Shown one piece after another: positions 26,111-34,103 of a stretch of DNA of 64,000 nt. Source of the DNA: Terriglobales bacterium. GTDB lineage: Bacteria; Acidobacteriota; Terriglobia; Terriglobales; Acidobacteriaceae. Where the stretch lies: positions 62,001 through 126,000 of the forward strand of contig DATHMF010000031.1 of assembly GCA_035487355.1 (NCBI GenBank), in the 5' to 3' direction. Each line of letters opens with the position of its first letter. Position 1 is the first letter of the stretch. The notes below the pieces were generated by a model that saw only the letters and a list, made by a program, of their open reading frames with translations, had not been told where the DNA came from and did no database searches. The translations under genes were made by a program, and so were the position numbers.

Positions 26111-26124
26111 CACATGGCCCCATT

Positions 26125-26364
26125 TTAAGACTTCCGAAGTGGCTCGATGCGATCTATATCTTCGAAATTGATAAGATACGCTGGTTGCTCATCGTGCTTC
26201 TCATATTGGGACTCTCTAGTGGTTGAAACCAAATCGTAAATTACTTCTTGGTCTTGGTCAGAAACAAAACGTACCTTCGCTAAAAGGTCTTCGCCATCCC
26301 GACAGATAATCCGCACCACTTTATTCACACTGGTCTTCAGTAACTCGATATCGCTTTCGTTCAT
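26125..26364 (-). CDS. Small hypothetical protein (79 residues)
   Basis: The short cytoplasmic protein starts MNESDIELLKTSVNKVVRII and continues CRDGEDLLAKVRFVSDQDQ with a C-terminal INFEDIDRIEPL. The pattern of short beta strands suggests an Sm-like barrel, but this is a guess from composition. The longer frame to 26487 is rejected because its upstream part overlaps a remnant of a hydrolase gene on the other strand. The family is not recognised by name; similar small proteins occur in acidobacterial genomes. Confidence 0.65.
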   Translation of the reverse strand: MNESDIELLKTSVNKVVRIICRDGEDLLAKVRFVSDQDQEVIYDLVSTTRESQYEKHDEQPAYLINFEDIDRIEPLRKS

Positions 26365-26403
26365 GGGTTGAATCTCAGAATTGCACAAGAAGATTACCTC
26401 GGA

Positions 26404-26475
26404 CCGAGGACGACCGCAAAGCAGTGCAGCGCATCTACCACACGCCGGGACAGGCATCCGTGCTCCCCGTGGCAA
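26404..26475 (+). pseudogene. CocE-hydrolase C-terminal remnant
   Basis: The bases encode EDDRKAVQRIYHTPGQAS in one plus-strand frame. This matches EDYRKATQRIYHAPGQAS at the C-terminus of the CocE gene (about 22471-22524), with near-identical DNA including CAGCGCATCTACCAC. Only about 24 codons remain. It is the tail of a lost paralogue or a copied fragment, about 3.9 kb from the intact gene. Confidence 0.75.
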
Positions 26476-26572
26476 AACTGATATCAAACTGGCACCATAC
26501 CGTTAATTTCCACCAATTGTGAGTCATCATTGTCTTCAGGTGTCCCTAAAAGGGATACCAGAAAGGATATCT

Positions 26573-27508
26573 ATGAAAATCGCACAGCTTTTTGGAGTAA
26601 AAACCAACCCCAGCCAGCAACCCCGTTGCTGCCACAAACGTAATGACGGAACCGAGTGTAGGGCCAATCCCCGCACCGGCAAGCAATATTGCTTCTTCCA
26701 CGATCCCGCCGCCCAAAAGAAAAGTGCGGCAGCACGCCGCGCCGGCGGAGTCCTTCGCAGGCGCAACGCCCAAGCTACTCCCCAAGCCATTCCAGAGCTG
26801 GCCTGCCTTCTCGCCAAACCAATGCGCGAAGCCTCCGGCGTGGCCGAGTTTTTAAACGAGGTCGCCCGCCAGTTCTGCCAGGGCAACATTGACCTCCGTG
26901 CCGCCACCGAAATGCGCCAGTGCGCCCTCGCCATGCTCCGTACCTTTGAGTTCGACGCGCGCAACCAACACGAGGCCAACCGCCAAGCCTCCCGCCACGC
27001 CAAGAAACAGCCGATTGAAAGCATAAACTTCGTAGTCAGGGATATTGTCACAGGGACCGTGTACGACCCTCACAAGACCGTCGACGCCTCTACCCCGAAA
27101 CCCTTCTCCCAGCCCAGCCAGCCAGACCGGCAGCAGAGCGTCAGCCCCACATCCGCCCCGAGTACCCAAAATCAGCCAAAAGCCGAGGTAAAAGATCAGC
27201 CAAAAGCCCAGCCGCAAAATGAACAAAACGAACCCCAACCGAACGAACAAAATAAACCACAACCAAACAGCCAATCAGCCATGAGCCCGGCCCCGCCTGC
27301 CGCGCAGCCCGTCGCACCTGCGCCGCAAGAAAATCCACCCGTGCAATACCCTCCCGGCCTGGGGCCTCGTTATGTCCAGGTGGCCACGCCCGAAATGCCG
27401 TGGTGGAGAAGACCGCAATTCGGCAACCCTGGCTTTGTGACCGGCACGGTTCCCCAGACTGCCAGAATGCCAGCCCCGGCCAAACGCTTCAGGGGCACAA
27501 GGCGGTAG
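26573..27508 (+). CDS. Hypothetical protein with CxxxxxC...CxxH finger and Pro/Gln-rich tail
   Basis: The 311-residue product starts at ATG 26573 after GAAAGGAT. Near the N-terminus, RCCHKRNDGTECRANPRTG followed by KQYCFFHDP places Cys/Cys/Cys/His in a small zinc-finger-like arrangement. A helical middle region (about 50-150) has EFLNEVARQFCQGNIDLRAA. The C-terminal half is low complexity: Gln, Pro, Asn and Lys repeats (NEQNEPQPNEQNKPQPN), then WWRRPQFGNPGF. Proteins with this finger and a Gln/Pro tail recur in acidobacteria, often in several copies; the role is unknown. Confidence 0.7.
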   Translation: MKIAQLFGVKTNPSQQPRCCHKRNDGTECRANPRTGKQYCFFHDPAAQKKSAAARRAGGVLRRRNAQATPQAIPELACLLAKPMREASGVAEFLNEVARQFCQGNIDLRAATEMRQCALAMLRTFEFDARNQHEANRQASRHAKKQPIESINFVVRDIVTGTVYDPHKTVDASTPKPFSQPSQPDRQQSVSPTSAPSTQNQPKAEVKDQPKAQPQNEQNEPQPNEQNKPQPNSQSAMSPAPPAAQPVAPAPQENPPVQYPPGLGPRYVQVATPEMPWWRRPQFGNPGFVTGTVPQTARMPAPAKRFRGTRR

Positions 27509-27527
27509 CAGGGCAGTAAGGGTTCGT

Positions 27528-27925
27528 AAAGCATCCCAGGATGCGGGGCTGGATTTGAATAAAGCCCATTTGGTCTTTGAAAATTTATTGCCACGCGCGA
27601 CTCAGGAAAGCCGTTGCGGAAGCCCATACACGCGCGCTAGCGCGTGCTTGTCAGGGCGCAGCTTTAGCTGTGCCGTTAGCTCTCGCAAATCAACAATTCC
27701 GCTCTGCCGAAGGCCAGGGCGCATCCCGCAAGCGGGAGGAGCCCTTTAGAAGAAAAGCCTCCTGAGGACTGAGGACTGACGACTGAGGACTGCTCCAGCA
27801 AGTCCCTCACCCAAAAGCGACTTTCCCCAGCAAATACGCGGCGATCAGCGCTGTTTTTAGTGCTCAAGACACTAGCAGCAAGTACCCCATCCGGGCGTGA
27901 CGTTTTTCCTGTTTTTGCCACTTAG
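27528..27925 (+). repeat. Long dispersed intergenic repeat, copy 2
   Basis: The blocks CATTTGGTCTTTGAAAATTT, CGACTTTCCCC(A)GCAAATACGCGG, GCTGTTTTTAG and GCAAGTACCCCATC match 58550-58720. The first block also matches 1768-1782. A short tandem GAGGACTGACGACTGAGGAC lies at about 27771-27790. The 27509-28004 gap has no supported gene. Confidence 0.7.
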
Positions 27926-28004
27926 ATATATGCACAGCAGCGTTGCTGTTGAACATTGATCCTGGGGGATTGGTTAGAGTATTATTTGTCTCAACCCCCT
28001 AAAA

Positions 28005-31000
28005 TTGCTTTTCAGAGATCAACGAAGAGCCCAAACTATTTCTAAAATCCCACGGTGGTTTTTGCGCTTAAGCTTCTATAACTATCTTCAGGTACAACCG
28101 CATCGGCTGGTGTTTCGCCTGCTTGCATTGGCTGTTCTAGTGGCCGCGGCCCTTCCTTTATCTGCACAGAAGGGCCCGATGCGGTTGCGGATTCGTCCTT
28201 CTGATCAACTCGTTGGGCTTAACAGTCAGTTGCCATACGCCGCGACGCTCGCGTCTTTTCGAGGTACGGGACAACAGGGTGGCGAACGGGCGGTTACCAC
28301 GGATACCACATGGTCCTCCTCTAACCCAAATGTGGTTGCGATTGATCCACATACCGGCGTCGCAAAAGCCAGCGGCAGCACCCCAGGAGTAGTCACCATC
28401 ACAGCTTTGAGCGGTCCTTTCAAAGCTTCTGCCCGGTTGACGGTAGGTTCGGCGACTCTAAGCTCAATCGCGGTAGCACCTAACAATCCCTCCGTTCTGC
28501 TGGGTAGTTCGGTTCAGTTCAGTGCGATTGGAACTTACAGTGACAGCAGTCAACATGACCTTACTGATTCTGTAACATGGAGCTCCGGGAAACCCGCGGT
28601 TGCCACGATCGGCAGCCTGGGACTGGCGACCACTAGGACCTCTGGCAATGCTATTGTTAGCGCCACTTTTGGCTTGGTCACGGGGAGCAGCACGCTCACG
28701 GTTGACAACGTCAGTGTCACCATAGCGCCGACCAGTACGCCGGTTGTCATCAATGCAGCTTATCCGTTCGCCGCAACCGTCACGGGGGCCCTGAACACGG
28801 CGGTGACCTGGCAGGTGAATGGAGTGACCGGCGGGAACGCGACCATTGGTACCGTCTCCACGTCGGGCGTGTATGTAGCGCCGGCGGCTGTGCCCAATCC
28901 TGCCAGCGTAAGCGTGACGGCGGTGTCGCAGGCGGATGCGAACCAATCGGCCTCGGCCAGTGTCACGGTGACGCTTCCCACACAGGTAACCGGGCATCCA
29001 CGTATTTGGATCACTGCCAGCGATTTGCCGCGTCTGCGAGCATGGGCCGTCGCCAGCAATCCGATGTACGCCCAAGGGCTGCAAAAGATCGCTATTCGAG
29101 CAAAAGCGGATATGGACAGCAACCAGATCGTTTGCACGACTACCATCTCTGAGACCATCAACTTTTGCGAGACTACGGCAGAGCTTTTCGCGTTCATGTC
29201 GCTGGTAGACCCGGTATCTGCGGAAGCGGCTGACTATGCGCAAAGGGCCAGAACAATTTTGATGGATAGGTTAGTTACACCTCTTTTGCAGGGCCCGCAT
29301 GATCCCGCTTTCATCGCTGACAACAGGAGCCGCTGGACCGGTGAGGCATACTTCACCACGGTAGACTGGATTTATCCTTCTTTGACGGCAAGCGATAAGG
29401 GCAAGCTTCTGCAGCTCTACACAATTTGGGCCAGCGACCTTATCAATGCCAATACCACGACCGATGGCCATCCTGACCCGTTGGGCAATGGGCCTGGTTT
29501 TACCTACACCTATGATCTGTTGAAGCCTTACGAAAACTCTGCAACTCTGGTGACGGATCGCAATGTTGTACGCTTTTCAGGAAATAACTACTACACATCG
29601 GAGCTGAGGCTTCTGACTTTTCTTTCGCTTGTGCTCGATCCGCAGGATGATCCTAACAACGACGTCCGAAAATTTATTTCCACCGCGACCGGTACGCGCG
29701 GGTATGTCCTCGATAATCTGATGACCAACGACTGTAAAGGCGGGTTGTTTGCCGAGGGTTTTGAATATTCACCGCAAACGACTGCCTATCTTGCCCAGTA
29801 CTTTCTGGCCTTGCGGACCGCGGGCGTGGATGATCCGGCGAAATACGGACCGCAGGTGGTGCTGAGCAATAATCCTTTTTGGCCGGATCTGCTTGCCAGC
29901 CGGTTCCATACGCTTAGTCCATCAACCTTGGATGACCCGGCGACTTACAATGCCATGGGATTCGATTCCCCGGTCTATCTGCCTTCTAACTACGGCGATA
30001 TGCAGCGCTACCTCTTCCGCGATGAGGTTGCATTGTCAGGTCCTCTTGCGCTTTACGCTCAGTCCCGAGGTGACAGCGCGACCCTTAATTTGATCCGCTG
30101 GGCCGTTGCTTATCTGCCGCCCGGTGGAATCGATAAAGTAGTCAGTCGAGGTGGAGACTATAGCGATTTTCCCGGCAAGCTTCAGTCCATCTTTTATTTT
30201 CTGCTTTTTGACCCAAGCGTTGATCCCAAGGCACTGCCCGATCCTCGTTTGTCCATGGCCTTGAACCAATACGTTCCAGGGATTGGCCATCTCTACTCGC
30301 GAACCGGTTGGGATACAGGCGCTGCCTGGTTTCATTTCCGCTCTGGTTGGAACGCCGTAGACCATCAGCACAGAGATGCTCTCAGTTTTAATTTTTACCG
30401 AAAAGGGGAGTGGCTCACCAAAGGCCTTTCCAGTTACAGTCTGGGATTAACCAACACCTATAATTCCATGACCATACAAAACGCTCCCGTATCGCGCACC
30501 GACTATCGGCTGCAGATTTCTAACACCGGTTCTCAATGGAGCATGGTGGAAGACACTCCGGCGGCCAGGGCGGCAGCGCAGAATTTTATCAAGGCTTACG
30601 CCTTCGCGAATGGATATACCTATGCACTGGGCGACGCTACTTATCTCTACAATTCCGAGCATGAGAGTTTGAGCGACGTCAGCCACGCCAGCCGGTCCAT
30701 CGTCTGGATCAAACCTGACTTTGTCATCACCTATGACCGGGCGGAAACGGCGAATACAAATCAGAGCCGTTTCAAACAAGTCTGGTTGCAAACGGTGAAC
30801 CAGGCGACCGTCGCCGGGAACCGCGCCATCGCAGTCAATAACAGCGGCCAGCAGCTCATCATCACTTCTCTTCTGCCGGCGAGTGCTGCGATCACCACGG
30901 AACAAACTGATGTAGCCGAGGCAGCGCAAGCTGAACCGATTAAGTTCCGGGTAAAAATCGATGCAGCAGGCGAACCTCAGACTGTGCGGTTCTTAACGCT

Positions 31001-31343
31001 ATTGCAAGGTGCGGATGTTGGAGCTTCACCTGAGAATCCTACCTATATTCAAAGTACTGGCGGAGCTTCCTTTGAAGGAGTTGCTATCCATGGAATAGCG
31101 GTCCTTTTTCCCCATAACATGAATGATGGAATTTCTATGTCGAGCCTTAGCTATACCGTTCCTGCCGGTGTCAACATTCACATGATAACCGGGCTGGCTG
31201 CCAATACGTCCTATAGTGTTTCCATGGGATCCACGATCACGATTAGTCCAGGACCGGGAACAACTTCCAATGCGGGCGGGGTGCTTATCCTGGGAGATTC
31301 CAATGGCTCGTTCGGGGGAAACAGTTCTGGAAGCTCACATTAG
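28005..31343 (+). CDS. Exported Ig-like / heparinase II/III-like protein
   Basis: The product has up to 1,112 residues. A signal peptide core (RLLALAVLVAAALPLSAQ) lies about 40 residues into the longest frame, so the true start may be the GTG at 28110 or another non-ATG codon. Bacterial Ig-like (BIG2) domains follow at about 65-330 (TTWSSSNPNVVAIDPHTGVA, VTWSSGKPAVATIG). Then come an alpha-helical toroid (from about 335; HPRIWITASDLPRLRAWA) and a heparinase II/III-like beta region (about 750-1050; WFHFRSGWNAVDHQHRDAL, LNFYRKGEW-like). Family members are lyases of acidic polysaccharides; here the substrate is unproven. It is probably secreted. Confidence 0.82.
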   Translation: MLFRDQRRAQTISKIPRWFLRLSFYNYLQVQPHRLVFRLLALAVLVAAALPLSAQKGPMRLRIRPSDQLVGLNSQLPYAATLASFRGTGQQGGERAVTTDTTWSSSNPNVVAIDPHTGVAKASGSTPGVVTITALSGPFKASARLTVGSATLSSIAVAPNNPSVLLGSSVQFSAIGTYSDSSQHDLTDSVTWSSGKPAVATIGSLGLATTRTSGNAIVSATFGLVTGSSTLTVDNVSVTIAPTSTPVVINAAYPFAATVTGALNTAVTWQVNGVTGGNATIGTVSTSGVYVAPAAVPNPASVSVTAVSQADANQSASASVTVTLPTQVTGHPRIWITASDLPRLRAWAVASNPMYAQGLQKIAIRAKADMDSNQIVCTTTISETINFCETTAELFAFMSLVDPVSAEAADYAQRARTILMDRLVTPLLQGPHDPAFIADNRSRWTGEAYFTTVDWIYPSLTASDKGKLLQLYTIWASDLINANTTTDGHPDPLGNGPGFTYTYDLLKPYENSATLVTDRNVVRFSGNNYYTSELRLLTFLSLVLDPQDDPNNDVRKFISTATGTRGYVLDNLMTNDCKGGLFAEGFEYSPQTTAYLAQYFLALRTAGVDDPAKYGPQVVLSNNPFWPDLLASRFHTLSPSTLDDPATYNAMGFDSPVYLPSNYGDMQRYLFRDEVALSGPLALYAQSRGDSATLNLIRWAVAYLPPGGIDKVVSRGGDYSDFPGKLQSIFYFLLFDPSVDPKALPDPRLSMALNQYVPGIGHLYSRTGWDTGAAWFHFRSGWNAVDHQHRDALSFNFYRKGEWLTKGLSSYSLGLTNTYNSMTIQNAPVSRTDYRLQISNTGSQWSMVEDTPAARAAAQNFIKAYAFANGYTYALGDATYLYNSEHESLSDVSHASRSIVWIKPDFVITYDRAETANTNQSRFKQVWLQTVNQATVAGNRAIAVNNSGQQLIITSLLPASAAITTEQTDVAEAAQAEPIKFRVKIDAAGEPQTVRFLTLLQGADVGASPENPTYIQSTGGASFEGVAIHGIAVLFPHNMNDGISMSSLSYTVPAGVNIHMITGLAANTSYSVSMGSTITISPGPGTTSNAGGVLILGDSNGSFGGNSSGSSH

Positions 31344-31499
31344 AGATTGAGTCATTGGGTCATCGGATCATCGGGTCATTAAAGAATCAAGAACCAATCC
31401 GCGTTGATTCGCTGTGAGCTTTTGTTCTTGGCTAAGAGCTAAGAGCTTTCTTCCTTAGTACAGGTATCTTTAGGACGATGCACTTCAGGTTTTCTACGG

Positions 31500-31925
31500 A
31501 TGCCAAAATACGGGCAAAACCCCTTTCTTTTCGCCCCCGGTCGTTGTATAGTCGCAGCCACTTTTCAAAGCCCTCTAACTGAACGTACAAAGGATTGCGC
31601 CGTAGCTAACTACGCCCCATCCCGAAGGCATGAGCGCCGTGCCTGGCATTCTGAAATCCGCGTGGTCGAAGGCGGAAATGTTCTGGCCGGTCACGCCAAA
31701 GACATCTGCGAGGCAGGTTTGGGGGTCGTGTTGTCTCGTCCGGTGGGCAAAGGCCAAACCGTGAAGGTTGAGCTGCCCAAGATCTACAAGAGCGCTACCA
31801 TGGTGCTGAATGCAGTCGTGCGCTATCAAAAAGACCAATCCCACGGGCTGGAGTTTGTTTCCATTACCGATGCTCAACAGCACATCATTCGCCAGCTTCT
31901 CAAAGATAAAAAGTCACAGGCGTAA
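31500..31925 (+). CDS. PilZ-domain protein
   Basis: The 141-residue protein carries a PilZ domain from about residue 43: RRHERRAW gives the RxxxR motif and AKDICEAGLGV stands where (D/N)xSxxG is expected, with Cys replacing Ser. Later strands include VKVELPKIYK and GLEFVSI. PilZ domains bind cyclic di-GMP, so it may report the second messenger to motility or surface functions, but the Ser-to-Cys change could weaken binding. The first 40 residues look unstructured, and the start at 31500 has only a weak ribosome binding site. Confidence 0.8.
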   Translation: MPKYGQNPFLFAPGRCIVAATFQSPLTERTKDCAVANYAPSRRHERRAWHSEIRVVEGGNVLAGHAKDICEAGLGVVLSRPVGKGQTVKVELPKIYKSATMVLNAVVRYQKDQSHGLEFVSITDAQQHIIRQLLKDKKSQA

Positions 31926-31927
31926 AC

Positions 31928-32052
31928 GGGTGAGCGGATGGCGAGCGCTGTCGCGCGCGAGTCAGACGCGAGTCGGGGTCCCCGACAAGCCCGGTTTTGG
32001 CTTGTTGGGGTGAGGACGGCGGAGCGGTTCACCGCGAAGCCCTTAGACAAAA
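31928..32052 (+). repeat. GAGCCCTTAG-type short dispersed repeat, copy 3 (long form)
   Basis: It starts with GGTGAGCGGATGGCGAGCGC three bases after the PilZ stop and ends AAGCCCTTAGACAAAAG seven bases before the next ATG. Internal CGGGGTCCCCG and a CAAGCCCGGTTTTGGCTTG stem make it strongly hairpin-forming. Confidence 0.65.
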
Positions 32053-32058
32053 GCCCGA

Positions 32059-32808
32059 ATGTCATTCAAGGCACAGAAGATTTTGGAGTCTATAGCGCAT
32101 CGGCCCTGGCCGTTGCCGGCGCGTCCGTGGCTGATGCGGCAAACATGGAGGAACCTACTGTTTGCGCACTGGCCACTTGAACCCAGCATCGTGCGTCCGC
32201 TTATCCCAGAGATGCTGCAACTTGATCTTCGTGATGGCCAGGCGTGGATTGCGGTGACTCCATTTCGCATTACCGGGCTGCGCTTGCGTGGGGCGCCTCC
32301 CATTCTGGGAACGTCTAACTTTCTTGAGCTGAATGTCAGGACATATGTACGCTATCAGGAGAAGCCCGGAGTTTTCTTTTTCAGCCTGGATGCGGCCAGC
32401 CTGTTGGCGGTCATGGGCGCGAGAGCCAGTTATCATTTGCCGTATTACCACGCCAAGATGATCCAGAAGGAGATCGCTGCAGGCTTTGAGTATTCGTCGC
32501 GCCGACGCGGACGAAAGAAGGCGGAGCTGGTGGCCCACTACGTTCCTGTAGCTGACGTACAACAACCGCGGCCGCGATCACTGGAGCAATGGCTGGTCGA
32601 GCGCTATTGCCTGTACGCGCCCCACCAGGGCAGGCTGTACCGTGCGGATATCCATCATGTGCCCTGGCCTTTGCAGGAAGCACGAGCCGAGTTTGAAGTG
32701 AACACCATGGCCGAGGCGGCGGGAATCGAGCTGCCCAAGCTCAATCCCGTGTGCCATTTTGCGAGAGAAATAGATGTACTCGTGTGGGCCCCGGAGCGGC
32801 TGCTTTAG
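32059..32808 (+). CDS. YqjF / DUF2071 family protein
   Basis: The 249-residue cytoplasmic protein matches the YqjF (DUF2071, COG3361) family. It has WRNLLFAHWPLEPSIVRPLI near the start, VTPFRITGLRLRG, FLELNVRTYVRY and FFFSLDAASLLAV. It is full length for the family, whose biochemical role is not established. It is preceded by a dispersed repeat and its stop codon overlaps the stop of the convergent DUF4337 gene. Confidence 0.87.
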   Translation: MSFKAQKILESIAHRPWPLPARPWLMRQTWRNLLFAHWPLEPSIVRPLIPEMLQLDLRDGQAWIAVTPFRITGLRLRGAPPILGTSNFLELNVRTYVRYQEKPGVFFFSLDAASLLAVMGARASYHLPYYHAKMIQKEIAAGFEYSSRRRGRKKAELVAHYVPVADVQQPRPRSLEQWLVERYCLYAPHQGRLYRADIHHVPWPLQEARAEFEVNTMAEAAGIELPKLNPVCHFAREIDVLVWAPERLL

Positions 32809-33329
32809 CGCAGTAGAAATCCGACGACGATCGCGCCGATGCCGGCAATCGTGGTGATGAAAGAAACCTTCCAGAAGACCTTCATCTCCGTCAGCAATGC
32901 AATGGAGCAGAAGATGATGGAAATCTCCAGAAACAATTCCGAGAGATCGAAGTAATTGGCGCGCCGGGTCACGAGTTTCTCTTCGCCGTCAATCTTGTTG
33001 GCTTCGTTCTGGATCTCTTCCGCATCTTTGTCGTATTTGGCGCTCTTCTTGGCCATGTCGGCGGCAACGTCTTTGGCAGCGTCCGCGGAGGAGAGCTTGG
33101 CCAACTGCGCGTCCGCCTCATAGACATGCGCGCGGATTTTCTTGGCCTGGTAATAAGCCCACTGATCATTGGCCTCGGTGCGCAGAATCACCTCTTCGGT
33201 GTGACTGCGATGGCCCAGCAAAGTTGCAACCGCCAGCAGGACGGCCACGATGGAGGTGGTAAGTCCTATGCCTTTTTGACCGGAATGATGCGCGTGCTCG
33301 GCTTGTTCCTGAATTTCCTGCGGTTCCAT
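32805..33329 (-). CDS. DUF4337 membrane protein
   Basis: The 174-residue protein has an N-terminal helix (GLTTSIVAVLLAVATLLG), a charged region of about 80 residues with coiled-coil character (ANDQWAYYQAKKIRAHVYEA, AKKSAKYDKDAEEIQNEANK) and two C-terminal helices (LFLEISIIFCSIALL, ITTIAGIGAIVVGFLL). This is the DUF4337 layout; function unknown. The stop codons of this gene and the convergent DUF2071 gene overlap (32805-32808). Confidence 0.85.
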   Translation of the reverse strand: MEPQEIQEQAEHAHHSGQKGIGLTTSIVAVLLAVATLLGHRSHTEEVILRTEANDQWAYYQAKKIRAHVYEADAQLAKLSSADAAKDVAADMAKKSAKYDKDAEEIQNEANKIDGEEKLVTRRANYFDLSELFLEISIIFCSIALLTEMKVFWKVSFITTIAGIGAIVVGFLLR

Positions 33330-33516
33330 GAATGTCGCTCCCTAGTCGTTAAGAATGATTTTATTGAAATGGTAGAAACCGCCGTAAATGTAACATGCCA
33401 ACTCCCATAAACTGAAGTTGATTTTGTTGTGGGCGCACCGCTACCGCTCCGAGCTGTCGAGCTTATAATCAAAGGTTTATTGATGGCGTTCAATCCCGTT
33501 TTGCAGCGGAGATGAC

Positions 33517-33897
33517 ATGGCTGATACCAGCAAGGGGAAAATCAAACCCAAAGTCCTGGTCGTTGATGATGAGCAGATGATTGCCGATACTCTGGCGATC
33601 ATCCTGAATCAATCTGGCTATGATGCGGTGGCCGTTTATACCGGCGCGGCGGCACTGGAGAGCGCCCGCGCCAACAAACCGGACCTTGTCATCAGCGACG
33701 TCATTATGCCCGACATGAACGGCATTGAAGCCGTAATCAAGATTCGGGAATTTCTGCCGGGCTGCAAAGTACTTCTTTTCTCAGGGCAGGCGGCCACGGC
33801 TGATCTGCTGGAGATGGCCCGCAACCAGGGGCACGAGTTTGAAATCCTGGCTAAACCGGTACATCCACAAGATTTGTTGGCGAAGCTGCGGGAGTAG
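33517..33897 (+). CDS. Single-domain response regulator (CheY-like)
   Basis: The 126-residue product consists of one receiver domain: acidic pocket D17-D18 (VLVVDDEQ), phospho-acceptor D61 (LVISDVIMPDMNG) and K113 (LAKPVHP). There is no output domain, so it acts by protein contact or as part of a phosphorelay. The start has GCGGAG upstream. No kinase gene is adjacent; the nearest is at 50926. Between its stop and the next gene (34104) there are about 200 bases with no gene. Confidence 0.9.
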   Translation: MADTSKGKIKPKVLVVDDEQMIADTLAIILNQSGYDAVAVYTGAAALESARANKPDLVISDVIMPDMNGIEAVIKIREFLPGCKVLLFSGQAATADLLEMARNQGHEFEILAKPVHPQDLLAKLRE

Positions 33898-34103
33898 TCT
33901 GCGCTTGTGAGTTGTTCCACACCAATAGACAAGTCTCAGGATGAACCACTGCATAACTCTTCCTGTCCGCAAGGTCTAAGACCTTTGATACTTACCAACA
34001 AGCGAAGTTCCGTTGACTGGTTGCACTCCGGGCTTTAGATTAGTTTCTCCCTCCCTCTAGACGGTCGTCCACCGTGTTTTGTTCCCATGTTTAGGAGAGT
34101 TTC

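Noticed and set aside
26365..26487. N-terminal extension of the small gene at 26125-26364
   Set aside because: The extension overlaps the CocE remnant on the other strand and has Cys/Arg-rich, non-homologous composition; the ATG at 26364 fits better.
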